64,000 nt of DNA, from assembly GCA_011009095.1 (NCBI GenBank), contig VTPC01090440.1, positions 124,001 to 188,000 on the forward strand, given 5' to 3'. The stretch is from Ignelater luminosus. Lineage: Eukaryota; Arthropoda; Insecta; Coleoptera; Elateridae. Numbering within the stretch: position 1 is the stretch's first letter; each line of letters starts with the position of its first letter. Below the pieces are notes generated by a model. The model was not told the DNA's origin. It was given only the letters and a program-made list of their open reading frames with translations, and did not search any database. Position numbers and translations under genes: made by a program. Positions 11,528-22,605 of the stretch are shown piece by piece.

Positions 11528-13010
11528 TAGAGATGATTAAACCGCTATTTTTCAATGCTCTTTAATAATAGGTGATAACAGGTATAATAACAGGCAAGGC
11601 ACTAAACTGATAAGAAATAAATAGAAATAGTCGTGATCGCTACCTGTGATTTGATACAGGTTTCTGTTACGGACATACTAATAATACTTGCAATTTTTAG
11701 AGATGGTACAAATATAATGTAGCGGCTACTTTTAGGTTAATATGATAGGTATAATAATAGATACGAAGTATTTATTTTATACAAAATAAATAAATAGATA
11801 TACTTATTACAGTCTTTATAAATTATAGGTATATATGATTTATATAATATACAGGGTGTCCCATCTTAATTACATAATATTTTACAGGAGTGTTCTTCAG
11901 TTAAAAACAAGCAAAACAGTCCTAATAAACATATAATCTCAAATGCAAAGTTTTCGAGAGAAAGACATTTATTTAAAAATCATAGAAATTCGCAATAAAC
12001 AAACAAAAATAAGTTGATAACATTAATTATGAAAATGAAATTGTATTTTACAGGTAAAAACAATTTTTGATGTTGAAGTTATTAGTTATTTCATTCTCTT
12101 AATATTAGGAAACTCCTAATCTTGTGAACATTGAATAACTTCAAGTAGTAGCACTGGTCATCCAGCTGCTACAAGAATAATTCCTACAATGTCAGCACAA
12201 TTTAAAGCTAGTATTGATAAGAAGCTGCTGTCAGTGTTAGTTAGCTGGTTGCAGATGAAGGTTTTATGGAATTTGTTGAGGAATTCAGTCCATCATATAA
12301 AATACCTGTATTTTGCATTACCACTGATGCCTGACATTCAAATTTTTTGTAATTGTTTTGTGAGATACATAAATGAAAAAGTAATTTATTTTGGATGATG
12401 GATTTAAGATAAAGTCTATATTACTAGACTGAAGTGGTTTCAATTTGTCTAATTCTTTAAAAAATGTAATTAATAAATGGAAAATAGATGATAGCCGAAT
12501 TGTGTTAGCTGTAATATAGGACAATTCTGCCAATATACGAAAAACTATAGAAGATGAACTACAATGGAAACAGTTCAGATGTCTTGTACACACAATTAAT
12601 TTAATAGTAAATGATGCTGTAACACATCAACCAATTCAAATACTACTACTAAAATAAGGATAAATTAAAACAGTTTCTATTGGAAGAAGCAGTTATGCAG
12701 TTATAACTTCTATAACTGTCTTACATGTTGATTTACCCATGTTAACAGAGAGCGAATGGGAAATTATTAAAGAATTACAAGATTTTAAAAACAATCAAGC
12801 ATGTCACCACAACCATAAGTAGGGAACATTACTGCATTGCTTCTTTATAGTAATTCCAGTAATAAATGATCTAAACAACGTTGTGCTAGCTTTAAATGTT
12901 GAAAATTGGAGTAATTGCAGCAAGCAAGTACTCTTCAGAAAAAGGTTTCTCCTAGAGAATGGGCAATGTACATCAAAGTAACACCTTATATTTATATACA
13001 TTTTTGGATC
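11528..13010 (+). mobile_element. hAT transposon relic with decayed transposase
   Basis: The left end TAGAGATGATTAAACCGCT starts at 11528; a second end type (TAGAGATGGTACAAATATAA) lies at 11698. Transposase traces follow in several frames: ADEGFMEFVEEFSPSYKIP (about 12255), DNSANIRKTIEDELQWKQF followed by HTINLIVNDAV (about 12520-12620), and VLHVDLPMLTESEWEIIKEL (about 12720). These match the ribonuclease-H-like core of ZBED-type hAT transposases. Stops and frameshifts make it non-functional. The copy at 39180-41039 is a close relative. Confidence 0.85.
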
Positions 13011-13200
13011 CTCCATTAAAAGTTTGTATAATACGAATTTCGGAACGCCAGAAAGGTACGCTCCTCCATATGGCCAAGGGTGCCCATTTCATTTGCAAAA
13101 TTTCATCCGCAAGATTGCCGTAAATCCGTATCACTGAATTATAGTAAGCAATTAATGTGAGTTACATATTTAAAAACATCTGATTGTGACAACTGTCAAA

Positions 13201-13440
13201 ATGGATGATCCAGAATTAGATCTTGCTCTTTTGAACATGGCAGAACTTAGGGCTCAACTTCGATTGAGGGACTTCCACACACGTGGAACACGTGTTGAGC
13301 TTGTGTTGAGGATCCGCCAGGCTCTCCATAGAGAAGAAATGGAGTGGCGGCTATACAGAATGAAGATAATCTTTGTGTTGTTTATTGTATGTTTTTTTTG
13401 GCTGCAATCTTTTATTGTTATTGTTAAACAAGTTAAATAA
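13201..13440 (+). CDS. Small SAP-domain-like ORF, 79 residues
   Basis: From ATG 13201 the product starts MDDPELDLALLNMAELRAQL and continues RLRDFHTRGTRVELVLRI, matching the SAP fold pattern (two helices around L..eL+..L..RgL.t.GtK.eLv.Ri). SAP modules bind DNA or chromatin. The C-terminal third is hydrophobic (IIFVLFIVCFFWLQSFIVIV), like a membrane segment, which is odd for a SAP protein. It may be a remnant of a retroelement gag-like gene or a read-through past a lost splice site. No neighbours support a host gene. Confidence 0.45.
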   Translation: MDDPELDLALLNMAELRAQLRLRDFHTRGTRVELVLRIRQALHREEMEWRLYRMKIIFVLFIVCFFWLQSFIVIVKQVK

Positions 13441-14100
13441 ATGTTAATTTAAAATGAAAGCTTTGAGATCAAATAAAAACGCATTTTAATCCGAGCTTGC
13501 TTTTAGGCGATGTAGTATTCATATTTAAAATGTACCGTCAGTAAAAATGTATACACTACCGCTGATGCGTAATAATGATTCATACGACATGTACCTTGCC
13601 CTTAATTACGCATGTATAATGCTTTTGTTTTTTAACTGTGACATAGATGTATATTGTTGTGAATAAAATGATATTCAATTCGACTTATTTTGTGGTATAA
13701 AGACACAACAGGCGAGTTAGGTTATACCATCCGGCCTTGCAAAAGGTCATGTAGTTCTAATTTTTTCATATGTTGTTAGAACCTAAGCCAATAGTAAGCA
13801 ACCAAGTTTGCAACTTTGAAAGACCTGACCTGTGCGAGTTATCAAATACCCAAAAAAAAAACGGCAAAATTCTTGACATGTTTTCACTTTTTGCTCAGCA
13901 TCTCCTAAAGTGTGCATCAGAGAGAAAAAGCCTTTTTTTAAAGTAGATTGAATTTGCCAAAATGCGAGCCCTTGCCAAGCTCCGTAGGTCTAGTACTTTC
14001 CGAGATGCAGCTGTTTAACAATTGGGCATTTGTTCCAAAAAGTGAAAAATTTTCGTATTCTGTGTAATGTAGGAAAAAATACTCATTCAAGAAAGGCAGT
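13441..14100. other. Non-coding DNA
   Basis: No gene or clear repeat end recognised. Confidence 0.4.
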
Positions 14101-14290
14101 CATAGTAAATGAACTTGAAATACATTTATTTAGCTTTAATCTGAGCTCCGACGGCACCCGTGGGTTAAGTGGAAGAGCAGGGGGCAACTTTGGTTGCTTA
14201 CTGAACTTCGCCTTTTGTGTTTAATAATTGTATTTCTTTTTGCTGTATATGTTTTATTTTTAGAAATTTGTTAATTTGCACAATAAAGAC
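14101..14290 (+). mobile_element. Probable LINE 3' end
   Basis: A short GC-richer block (GACGGCACCCGTGGGTTAAG ... CTTCGCCTTTTGTGTTTAAT) ends in AATAAAGACATT and runs straight into an (ATT)n array. This layout is typical of the 3' end of insect non-LTR retrotransposons with a microsatellite tail. No reverse transcriptase is attached here. Confidence 0.4.
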
Positions 14291-14427
14291 ATTATTATTA
14301 TTATTATTACTATTATTATTATTATTAATACTATTATTATTATTAATACTATTATTATTATTANNNNNNNNNNTATTATTATTATTAATACTATTATTAT
14401 TATTACTATTATTATTATTATTATTAT
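14290..14427. repeat. (ATT)n microsatellite with 10-base assembly gap
   Basis: ATT units with occasional ACT/ATACT interruptions run on both sides of ten N bases at 14364-14373. The array length is therefore unknown; the apparent poly-Leu and poly-Ile frames across it are artefacts. Confidence 0.97.
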
Positions 14428-14670
14428 ATGGGCAATTGCTTTCTCGGAAATGACATATATATTACAATTGATTTTTTATTTGAACTGTCAATGCCAAAAG
14501 TAAGGCAAAGTCTCACACTGTATGTTTTCAGTATCACCCTGTAAAGTGACTAATTTTGAAAACTACAAAGCAGGACATGGTGAGACTGTTAAGGGAAGCT
14601 AGACAAGTAAACAATAATGATAATTTAAGGAAAAGCGTAAGATCGGCTTTTTCTAGTTTATATCCAATCT

Positions 14671-15054
14671 TTGGCTCTATATAATTACGCCTTAAAACTT
14701 GAAAAAGAATTCAACCGAGATACAAACGACCAAACTACAACTAGCGGTCCAAACGTAGAAGTCACAGCTAATACTAACGAACCTTTCGAAACGAAAGTAG
14801 GGGAAAAGAACTACGATGAAAAGGAAGCAAAGACACCTGCAATCGAAGAAAAAGATGAGATCTTTGAATGGGGCGAAGAGGCACAGAAAAGACTGTTGGA
14901 ATGTTTGCTAACAGCAAGGGCCAATAAGACGGGCAAGAAAATAGATGCCAGACTAGTGGGAAAATTTAAGAAATTTCATCCCATCGATAATACTCTATAC
15001 AGAAGGGGCTGCGACTTGAAGAGCAGTAGAGAGAGAAGGGAGATCATTTATTAG
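14671..15054 (+). CDS. Unrecognised ORF upstream of a LINE fragment, 127 residues or fewer
   Basis: The frame is hydrophilic and charged, with a Thr/Glu/Lys-rich middle and a segment EIFEWGEEAQKRLLECLL near the C-terminus. I do not recognise the family. It lies just upstream of the LINE reverse-transcriptase fragment on the same strand and may be part of the same or another retroelement. The annotated start is a non-ATG codon, so the true 5' end is unknown. Confidence 0.3.
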   Translation: MALYNYALKLEKEFNRDTNDQTTTSGPNVEVTANTNEPFETKVGEKNYDEKEAKTPAIEEKDEIFEWGEEAQKRLLECLLTARANKTGKKIDARLVGKFKKFHPIDNTLYRRGCDLKSSRERREIIY

Positions 15055-15059
15055 AATGA

Positions 15060-15675
15060 GCCCAGAAAGCCCACGATGAAAATCAAGAGAATAAAGACGG
15101 GTACCATTTAGAATTTATGACGACGAGACTGTACAAGAAATATGATAAATGGGGTCTCAAAGTCAGTATGAAGAAAACTGAACACCTAGTAGTGTTGACA
15201 AACTACACCACAATGCAACAAGTAGATAAGTTCAAATACCTAGGATCGTATATCGATAAAAACTTACTAGGAGAAACGGAAATCAGACGAAAAATACACA
15301 ATAGTTGCAAAATAATAGGGTGCCTTAACTTAGCAGTGGAGAGAGACTATATTAGATGAAGTGCACGAATATGAAGGTTGGAAAGGAGAACCAACGAAGA
15401 TATTAGAGTAATAATGGGGGCTAGAGAAACAATTGTGGAGTGAATCGAAAGAAGATCCTTAGTATGGTTTGGACACTTTCTACAAATGCCCGAAGAACGA
15501 TGGCCAAAGAAATTCTTTAAGTAAACACTGGACCAAGAGAAAAAAAGAAGGCCCCGGTGTTCATGGAACGAGGGGATTAGACGTGCCATGGAAGAGCGTG
15601 AGTTAGAGGAAGCCCAAGCGATAGATCAAGTCTTACGGCGGAGGGGAACGAGAATGCGGCGATAAGCTGTCTATA
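15060..15675 (+). mobile_element. LINE reverse-transcriptase C-terminal fragment
   Basis: The frame 15117-15359 carries the end of a reverse transcriptase: WGLKVSMKKTEHLVV (thumb-proximal GL....KKTE block), then FKYLGSYID and EIRRKIHNS. After a frame break the downstream part reads RLERRTNEDIRVIMGARE, SLVWFGHFLQMPEERWPKK and GIRRAMEERELEEA, the conserved tail of this class of insect LINEs. The catalytic YADD region is absent, so this is a 5'-truncated, frame-broken copy. Confidence 0.85.
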
Positions 15676-16041
15676 GTTTTTAATTTTGTATTGTGTATTG
15701 TACTTCCAAATAGTTGTTTGGAACATTAGATTCAGATGACGCCCTTAACACCCTCTCATTTAACCAAAATTCACTCAGTAAACAAATGCAGTTACAAATT
15801 TTTCGAACTAAGAGACTTATCGAAAATTATAACTAAAGACCGGATTTCTGGGCAAGTGCATAATTTCAGATTTTCTAGGCAAGCAAAAGCAAATTTGCTT
15901 TAGGATAATCTGCGCACTTAAAATCTTTTTTTAAGTGCTTAAGTGCCTTTTAAGTCTTATTGGCTTTTTTTCTATTGGTTTAGTATTTTGTTATGCTATT
16001 GGTCGGCACTGTGCGTCTTTTAATGTATCCTGTGTAGGCCA

Positions 16042-16230
16042 TAGAAAGGGAGCTGGTAGAAAACAAGTTTGAACCGATGATACCATTGAACAAGTAAGAG
16101 CTGGAGTGGTGGAAAAACCAACGTTATCACTTCAGAAGCTATCACTAGAAACCAATCAGTATGAGTTAATCTATTTTTTAAAAAGAATTTGGAAATGTTT
16201 CCCTATAAAGTACAGCTTCATCGGGAACTC
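16042..16230 (+). mobile_element. Tc1/mariner-type transposase N-terminal fragment
   Basis: The translation reads GAGRKQV, a stop, then DDTIEQVRAGVVEKPTLSLQ and KLSLETNQ, and further on WKCFPIKYSF. This matches the second helix-turn-helix of IS630/Tc1/mariner-like transposases with their R-T-EtieqvR..V.enP..S.RklS pattern and the FPYKIQ motif. Stops and missing spacing residues show decay. The DDE domain is not present here; a different copy with that domain lies at 46562-48365. Confidence 0.7.
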
Positions 16231-18354
16231 TTGCCACTAGATTACAATCGAGAACTTACATGCTGTAACTGGTTTTCAGCAACGTTTTAGATTTGACTTT
16301 CTTCTCAGTTGAGTCATGGGAATGTTTAATTTCTTACTAATGGGGATTTTTACTATTTTATTCAAGTTAGCTTATCAAATCATTTGTATACTACTACTTT
16401 TTAGAACTTCTCTTAAAATTCTCAACATAGCAATAATCTGATTGGAGATTTGAGTGCAACGTTTAAATTTAATTACAATCTTTTATTTAATGCCATTTAA
16501 AAATGAAAAAACCAGAGAAAGGCAATGGCACTATAACACACGAAACAGCAGCATCACAGACCCGCTACATTGAAGCAGTTGCACACGCCTGCACACTTGA
16601 ATCAAAGTACGATATAATATAGGAAACATAAAATATACGAGCGACATCACTGGTTTCTACCCAGTTTAGAATTATCTACCTCTCAGTTTGACGTCATACT
16701 TAAAGCCACCAATAACATTCAAACAAATTTAGTTATTATTATGCAATAAACAAACTGTTACGGGAAAAACTGGGATTAGCGACGCATCGGTAGAGTAAAC
16801 ATATATAAAATCGATATGCCACCTGTAACGCTAGCCTTCATACAGTCGAAGACGGGTCGTGAGCTAAGAGAGTTTAGAGTAAACAATAAATGATAAAAAT
16901 GGAACGATAATCTTAGAGGTTTCGGTATTGAGAGGACGTCAGCTGTAGTAGAATGTCGGTGACCTAGCTTCGAATAGAAGATCCCACAGCTGATCTTCGT
17001 ATATAGATCAATGGCGAGATGTAAGCCAGGGTCGAACCACAGGTTCGAATAATACACAGATAAATAAAGTGGAGATCGTACAGCACTCTAGCTAGATACT
17101 TACTTTCACAAGGTAAACTCAAGAAATTGATTCCGTATGAGAGCGTCGACGTCACTGGAGTCCAGGTCAGCTGTTCCTTGCCAGGCTTAATAAGTATGCT
17201 CATAACCCAATAAAAGATCGGAATAAGTTAATACATATATTGGCATACTAGAGCAAAATGAATATACAGAGAAACCAGGATACAGCAGTCCGGTTTACAC
17301 TTTTGAAAAAATTCATATACCTAAATAAACAACAATAAACAAAGAAACAATAGTACAAAATACCAACAGATACGCGATAAATGCGACCGGGTGAAACTTA
17401 TTAACATTCACGGTTCAGCAAACCAGTACAATTCAGGATGCACTGGAACAGTGAAAACAATGCACACATACATATAATGAATTGACCGTAAATATTAAGA
17501 CAAGATTCATTGATCATTCATGAGAGAAGCATAAACATTAATTTAAAATAGAGAAAACATTAAATAATACCGACGTTTGAATTTAATGTCACCTGCAGGT
17601 GTGGCAGTTAACCGTGGATTTCAAAAATGTAAATACATAATTCAGCAAACAAGATAACTTGACAAAAATTGTTGAATAGTAAAACGTTTCGTTAACAACA
17701 TTTAACATATATGAACGATAAAGATAAATACTTATTTCATAAATATTGTTCATAAAAGAAGGCAAACAAATAAAAGATATCAGGATTTGAAACAAGATAA
17801 CTACGTTATAATTCAACAAGTAATATATTTCTATTACACAAATAATCTTAACGGGCCTTTCACCACAGTGAACGGTTCGACGGGTTTTTCACTAATATTA
17901 ACTGGTGTTCTGAGGTTTTTCACCAGAACTAAGAGACGAGTGAGTAACCTTTACTACGAATTACTCTTCTCCAGACGGTTGGTGACGTGACGATAAAAAT
18001 GTAGATAGATTTCTCAAGTAATTGCGAAGGTTTGTTGGCAAATAGTGTGAGCCAACGATGCTTCTTCATAAAATGTTGAAGAAAAAGGTTAAAAAGGTAT
18101 TTATCAGAGCAGAAACTATTTTTTAGAGAGCGGAACCAGCTGTTAGTACAAAATTCACTAACCTCACGGCACTTTTACACAAGTTTTAAATCACAGATAT
18201 CACAAATATTTACAGGTATAGACATCTCCCTCATACGTTTGATAACAGGATATTTTGACTTAAAAAATATCTAGGTAGAATAAGGTAGTATAAATCTCGT
18301 ATCAAGCTCGGTATAAATATTGCGATATTATAAAATAGATAACGATACGGTAGT
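16231..18354. other. Unannotated 2-kb stretch, somewhat GC-richer
   Basis: I see no convincing gene. The base composition differs from the AT-rich surroundings, and the sequence contains a 12-bp palindrome CACCTGCAGGTG near 17590 and a GGTTCGAAT motif near 17042 resembling a tRNA B box, without a tRNA around it. The open frames on either strand lack recognisable domains. Confidence 0.35.
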
Positions 18355-18801
18355 TTGAGAGTTCCTTGTGGAATTATTGGCACTTTCCGCCGGTTGGCGA
18401 CAACTTATAGGTACGCTATGGTAAAATACGCTTCCGGATTATCCCGGGAAACTGTCCATAAACGATTTAGCAAAGACAGAATCTACTCGCAAGAATTACA
18501 TTCAGGTTTGTTAGAAATTAATCTATCACTCGACTACTTCACGGTAGCTCGCAAGATTCTTATTTCCCAAGTTCCACCAGCGGAGATACGAAGAAGCGTG
18601 TTTCTGCTTACACGGCAAACGAAGAACTCCTCGAATCTTCAAGCGAGAAATGTCACTTCCAACCCCCCAAGAAGGTTATACCAACAGACAGTTGGCTGTT
18701 TAACATATCGGACGATCGAACAAACCAATCAAATAGTGCAGGGAGGGTGTGCTTTAGCGAAAAACTTGCACCTTGCACTCGGTAATTATAGGAAAATATA
18801 A
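18355..18801 (+). CDS. Unrecognised ORF, up to 148 residues
   Basis: The frame starts at a non-ATG codon; the first ATG is at 18418, giving MVKYASGLSRETVHKRFSKD. The product is basic and hydrophilic, without visible membrane segments or metal-binding patterns. A TATA-like GTATAAATATT lies about 45 bp upstream. I recognise no family. It sits in the compositionally distinct block 16.2-18.9 kb and may be a chance frame or part of an old mobile element. Confidence 0.2.
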   Translation: MRVPCGIIGTFRRLATTYRYAMVKYASGLSRETVHKRFSKDRIYSQELHSGLLEINLSLDYFTVARKILISQVPPAEIRRSVFLLTRQTKNSSNLQARNVTSNPPRRLYQQTVGCLTYRTIEQTNQIVQGGCALAKNLHLALGNYRKI

Positions 18802-19392
18802 ATCTTGTCTATACCAGAAAAGTTGACAGATTTATAGTTTTAAGGGTAATAAAACCAAAAGATAAGAGTCTGAAATTTCTGTGAATCGTATAAATGAAAC
18901 CAGAAAAATATAAAATTAGAGGCGAAATACATCTCTAATTTAATATTTAAGAAAGCATTTTATAAAAGAATATCAAAGAAATTTAACGTTCCCAAGTCAT
19001 AAATTACAACAATGTTAAGGGGCGTTAAACCAAAAGGGCTTTTATACTGTAAGAAGACGTTAAACTTAATTTGTTAAAAAATTTACAGGGGAAAAGATTT
19101 AAAATAAGAGAACGATATATTGCTATTTATAAGAATAAATAACTTATTAGGGAAAAGTTCGCTAATTGCGAAAGTTTCCTAACAAAACTTAAAAAGTTTA
19201 CAACCATGTAATAATTATTAATTCTGTGTTGCTTTCACAAAAGATTGTATTAAAAAAGATTGGCATTACATTCCGACACTTACAATTTTATTTGATCTTC
19301 TCCGCGCAAAAGATGCGCGTTCATAGAAGCAAATTTAATAAGCAGATCAAGGCTAACGAAAGCATTTCTTTTTCAAAGTTCATACAATAAAA

Positions 19393-20203
19393 ATGGAAGC
19401 TAACAACATTAAAATAATCGAACGTGAAAGTTTATATGCTCTGGGTAGTGTTAGCAAAATCAATCTTAAGAAAAACCAAATAACTCGACTCTCTGGTTCT
19501 GTTTCCAAGTTCTGTCGAAGCATTGCTGTTGTACGGCAACAAAATTGCAGTCATTGAATCCACATCGTTCTGCAACTTATGCAATTTATCTAGCTACGCA
19601 AAAATAAGATAAACAAAATCAATACAACCACATTTGAAGATTCTACTGTTCAGATATTGGATTTACGACAAAATAAAATCGATACTATCGAACTAAAAAG
19701 CATGTTTTCTGGATCAGCGGTTCACGATTTGAATTTTCTATTAAACCGCATTGCAATTATCCAGCCCGGCACTTTCAAAGACTTAAAGAATCTCACTAAA
19801 CTTAATTTGGTAAATAACAGGTATGTTGGCAGATTCAATAATCGAAGCTTTGTATATAGAGCACAATCCAATTACGTTCACTGAACCGGGAGCTTTCGAT
19901 GAACTTTGCCATCCTAGGGAACTTTCCCTTTTCTTAACTAAACTATCTACCTTTTCCACTTTTTGTGAATTACTTCGTACTCTGATTATTGAGGTTAGTA
20001 GCACTGGTCATACTGAACCGATTGATTTTAAGAATGTAACGAAATTCATTGGTGATAGCAATACTTCCACGGGATCTGTCCTTGAAAATCTACGTTTAAC
20101 TGGTAATTTGTTCAAAACGATTGAGCCTTATGCTTTTCGTAACGTGGGCAGTTTACGTACGTTGATATTGGATTATAACCGTTTTATCAATAATAATCGA
20201 TAA
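19393..20203 (+). pseudogene. Leucine-rich-repeat protein pseudogene
   Basis: Successive frames show LRR signatures: INLKKNQITRLSG (about 19461), LLLYGNKIAVIESTSF (about 19530), ILDLRQNKIDTIELKS (about 19650), LTKLNLVNNR (about 19795), IEALYIEHNPITF (about 19840) and LRTLILDYNRF (about 20150). The frame changes near 19530, 19600 and 19820, and stops interrupt it, so it is not translatable as one protein. No introns are apparent, which would fit a retrocopy, but I cannot show a poly-A tail. LRR ectodomain proteins such as secreted or Toll-like receptors are the likely parent. Confidence 0.75.
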
Positions 20204-20419
20204 AACGATATTTCCGTAGTAGTGGATGAAGTCCAACGCGTGTTAGAGCATAGCTACTTTGAGAAAATTAGTAAAGAGCGGGTTGTTTCTGTTCATGGCT
20301 TCGGTTAATAACGAAGAACGCCTACTATAATCCACCATTGGTGACTATCCGAGGACTACGTTTGTTGAACCTATCCATGCACGAGAACTGTTATTTGTGC
20401 CTATCAAATCTCCAAAAGA

Positions 20420-20800
20420 AAAATAAAAGAAAACGTCGATAACAATAAAAATACATCAAATACTACAATACAAAATACCACTGATAAACAACAAATTCAA
20501 ACTGATACGAATAAAATAGAGGTGCAAACGAAACAAAGGGCAGTTCGACTATAAACACAAACACTGCTGATAAAAAAGATGGTAAAACAAGGGTGTTTAT
20601 TTTTGGCCGATAGTCATGGCAGAGATATGGCAAGAGTATGTAAGAATCCATCCTCAGATAAGTTTATAACTCAATGCATCTTTAAACCTAATGCGCTTTT
20701 TTAAAACGTAACAGAAAACATATCCAACTTAACAAAAGACTTCAACAAAAGGAATTATGTAATTTCAATCGCAGGAATAAACAACGCTCTAAAAGGGATC
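20420..20800 (+). mobile_element. Retroelement-like fragment with SGNH-like motif
   Basis: An Asn/Thr/Gln-rich stretch (about 20430-20560) is followed by LFLADSHGRDMARVCKN, FKPNALF and VISIAGINNALKGIKIS with a stop between. The DSHGRD and GiNNAL blocks resemble motifs I and III of SGNH/GDSL hydrolase-like domains found in ORF1-type proteins of some retroelements. It is broken by stops and lies directly upstream of the zinc-finger mosaic. The assignment to a retroelement is inference. Confidence 0.45.
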
Positions 20801-20828
20801 AAAATAAGTGCTGAGACGATTATTTCAT

Positions 20829-22510
20829 AGTGGCGAGAAACCTTCTGAACGGAAGATATGCGAGTATAAATGTACTGTGCAAAGTCATATACGAACACAT
20901 ATGCTCGTTCATAGTAGCGAGAAACCTTCTGAGTGTAATATATGCGATTATAAATGTACACCAAAAAGCAGTTGACATTTACATTTGGACACATTATGCC
21001 TAAAATTCATCTCGCCACTATGAACGCGCATACGGCTTTGTAAATGGCTTTCCTGTATACATTTATAATCGCGTATATTACACTCAGAAGATTTCTCAAA
21101 GCTACCACCGAGCATATGTGCCCGTAAACTACTTTTTACGAACACATATGCTCGTTCATAGTAGCGAGAAACCTGAGCGGAAGATATGCGAGTATAAATG
21201 TTCTGTGCAAAGTCATATACGAACACATATGATCGTTCATAGTGGTATGCGTCCGAATGAAAATTTCAACTGCTGTTTGGTGCACATTTATAATCGCATA
21301 TATTACACTCAGAAGGTATCTCGCCACTATGAACGATCATATGTGTTCGTATATGACTTTCCACAGAACATGTATACTCGCATAGCTTCCGCTCAGGTTT
21401 CTCGCTATTATGAACGAGCATATGTGTTCGTAAAAAGTAGTTTACGGCCACATATGCTCCGTCATAGTTTTGAGAAACCTTCTGAGTGTAATATATACGA
21501 TTATAAATGTATAAAAAAAGCCATTTACAAAGCCATGTGCGCATTCATAGTGGCGAGATGCGTTTTAAGCATAATGCGTCCTAATGTAGATGTCAACTGC
21601 TTTTTGGTGTACATTTATAATCGCACATATTACACTCAGAAGGTTTCTCAAAGCTGTGATTGAGCATATGTGGCCGAAACTACTTTTTACGATCGTAAAA
21701 ACTAATTTACGGCCACATATGGTCGTTCATAGTGGCGAGAAACCTTCCGAGTGTAATATATACGATTATAAATGTACACCCAAAGGCAGTTGACATTTAC
21801 ATTCGGACGCATTATGCCCAAAATTCATCTTGCCATTATGAACGCGCATACGGCTATGTAAATGGCTTTCCTGTATACATTTATAATTGCGTATATTCCA
21901 CTCAGAAGATTTCTCAAAGCTATGACGGAGCATATGTGGCCGTAAACTACTTTTTACGAACACATATGCTCGTTCATAGTGGCGAGAAACCTGAGTGGAA
22001 GATATGCGAGTATAAATGTTCTGCGCAAAGTCATATACGAACACATATGATCGTTCATAGTGGCGAGAAACCTTCTGAGTGTAACATATGGGATTATAAA
22101 TGTATAAAAAAAGCCATTTACAAAGTCATGTGCGCATTCATAGTGGCGAGATGCGTTTTAAGCATAATGCGTCCTAATGTAGATGTCAACTGCTTTTTGG
22201 TGTACATTTATAATCGCATATATTACACTCAGGTTTCTCAAAGCTGTGATTGAGCATATGTGACCGTAAACTACTTTTTACGAACGTAAAAACTAATTTA
22301 CGGCCACATAGTGGCGAGAAACCTTCTGAGTGTAATATATGCGATTATAAATGTGCACCAAAAAGCAGTTGACATTTACATTTGGACGCATTATGCCCAA
22401 AATTCATCTCGCCACTATGAACGCGCATACGGCTTTGTAAATGGCTTTCCTGTATACATTTATAATCGCGTATATTACACTCAGAAGATTTCTCAAAGCT
22501 ATGACTGAGT
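20829..22510. repeat. Mosaic array of zinc-finger-derived units in both orientations
   Basis: Finger-coding units (GEKP-linker, CNI.DYKC, H....H) occur on the plus and the minus strand in alternation. Plus-strand units carry CATAGTGGCGAGAAACC; minus-strand units carry the complement CTCGCCACTATGAACG. Blocks recur in direct order: TTGACATTTACATT(T/C)GGAC at about 20975, 21790 and 22370; ACGAACACATATGCTCGTTC at about 21138 and 21957; GCGTTTTAAGCATAATGCGT at about 21560 and 22151. Long frames exist on both strands (plus 21118-21663 and 21732-22253; minus 21544-21266 and 22044-21766), but fingers change frame and strand repeatedly, so no single protein is encoded. The parent family is that of the 36.9-42.1 kb cluster. 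Confidence 0.85.
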
Positions 22511-22527
22511 GTATGTGCCTGTAAACT

Positions 22528-22605
22528 CCAGAGAAAGCAATAAAGGCATTTCCACTGACAGGGATTTGCCTATGTAATTCCGACACACTTTTTGAAGAGA
22601 ATTAA
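22528..22605 (+). mobile_element. DDE_1 (Tigger/Jerky-type) transposase C-terminal scrap
   Basis: The frame reads PEKAIKAFPLTGICLCNSDT then LFEEN and a stop. This matches the end of pogo/Tigger-class DDE_1 transposases, which carry a ...aF..tGI.PfN...F.e.. motif. Only about 25 residues remain. Confidence 0.55.

Noticed and set aside
14217..14503. Overlapping poly-Leu and poly-Ile open frames
   Set aside because: They are translations of the (ATT)n microsatellite through an N gap, not genes.
16990..17060. Possible tRNA or SINE because of GGTTCGAAT
   Set aside because: No cloverleaf, A box or terminator could be drawn around it.
20829..22510. CRISPR-like or satellite array
   Set aside because: The repeats are zinc-finger codons with varying spacing and orientation, not constant repeats with unique spacers.
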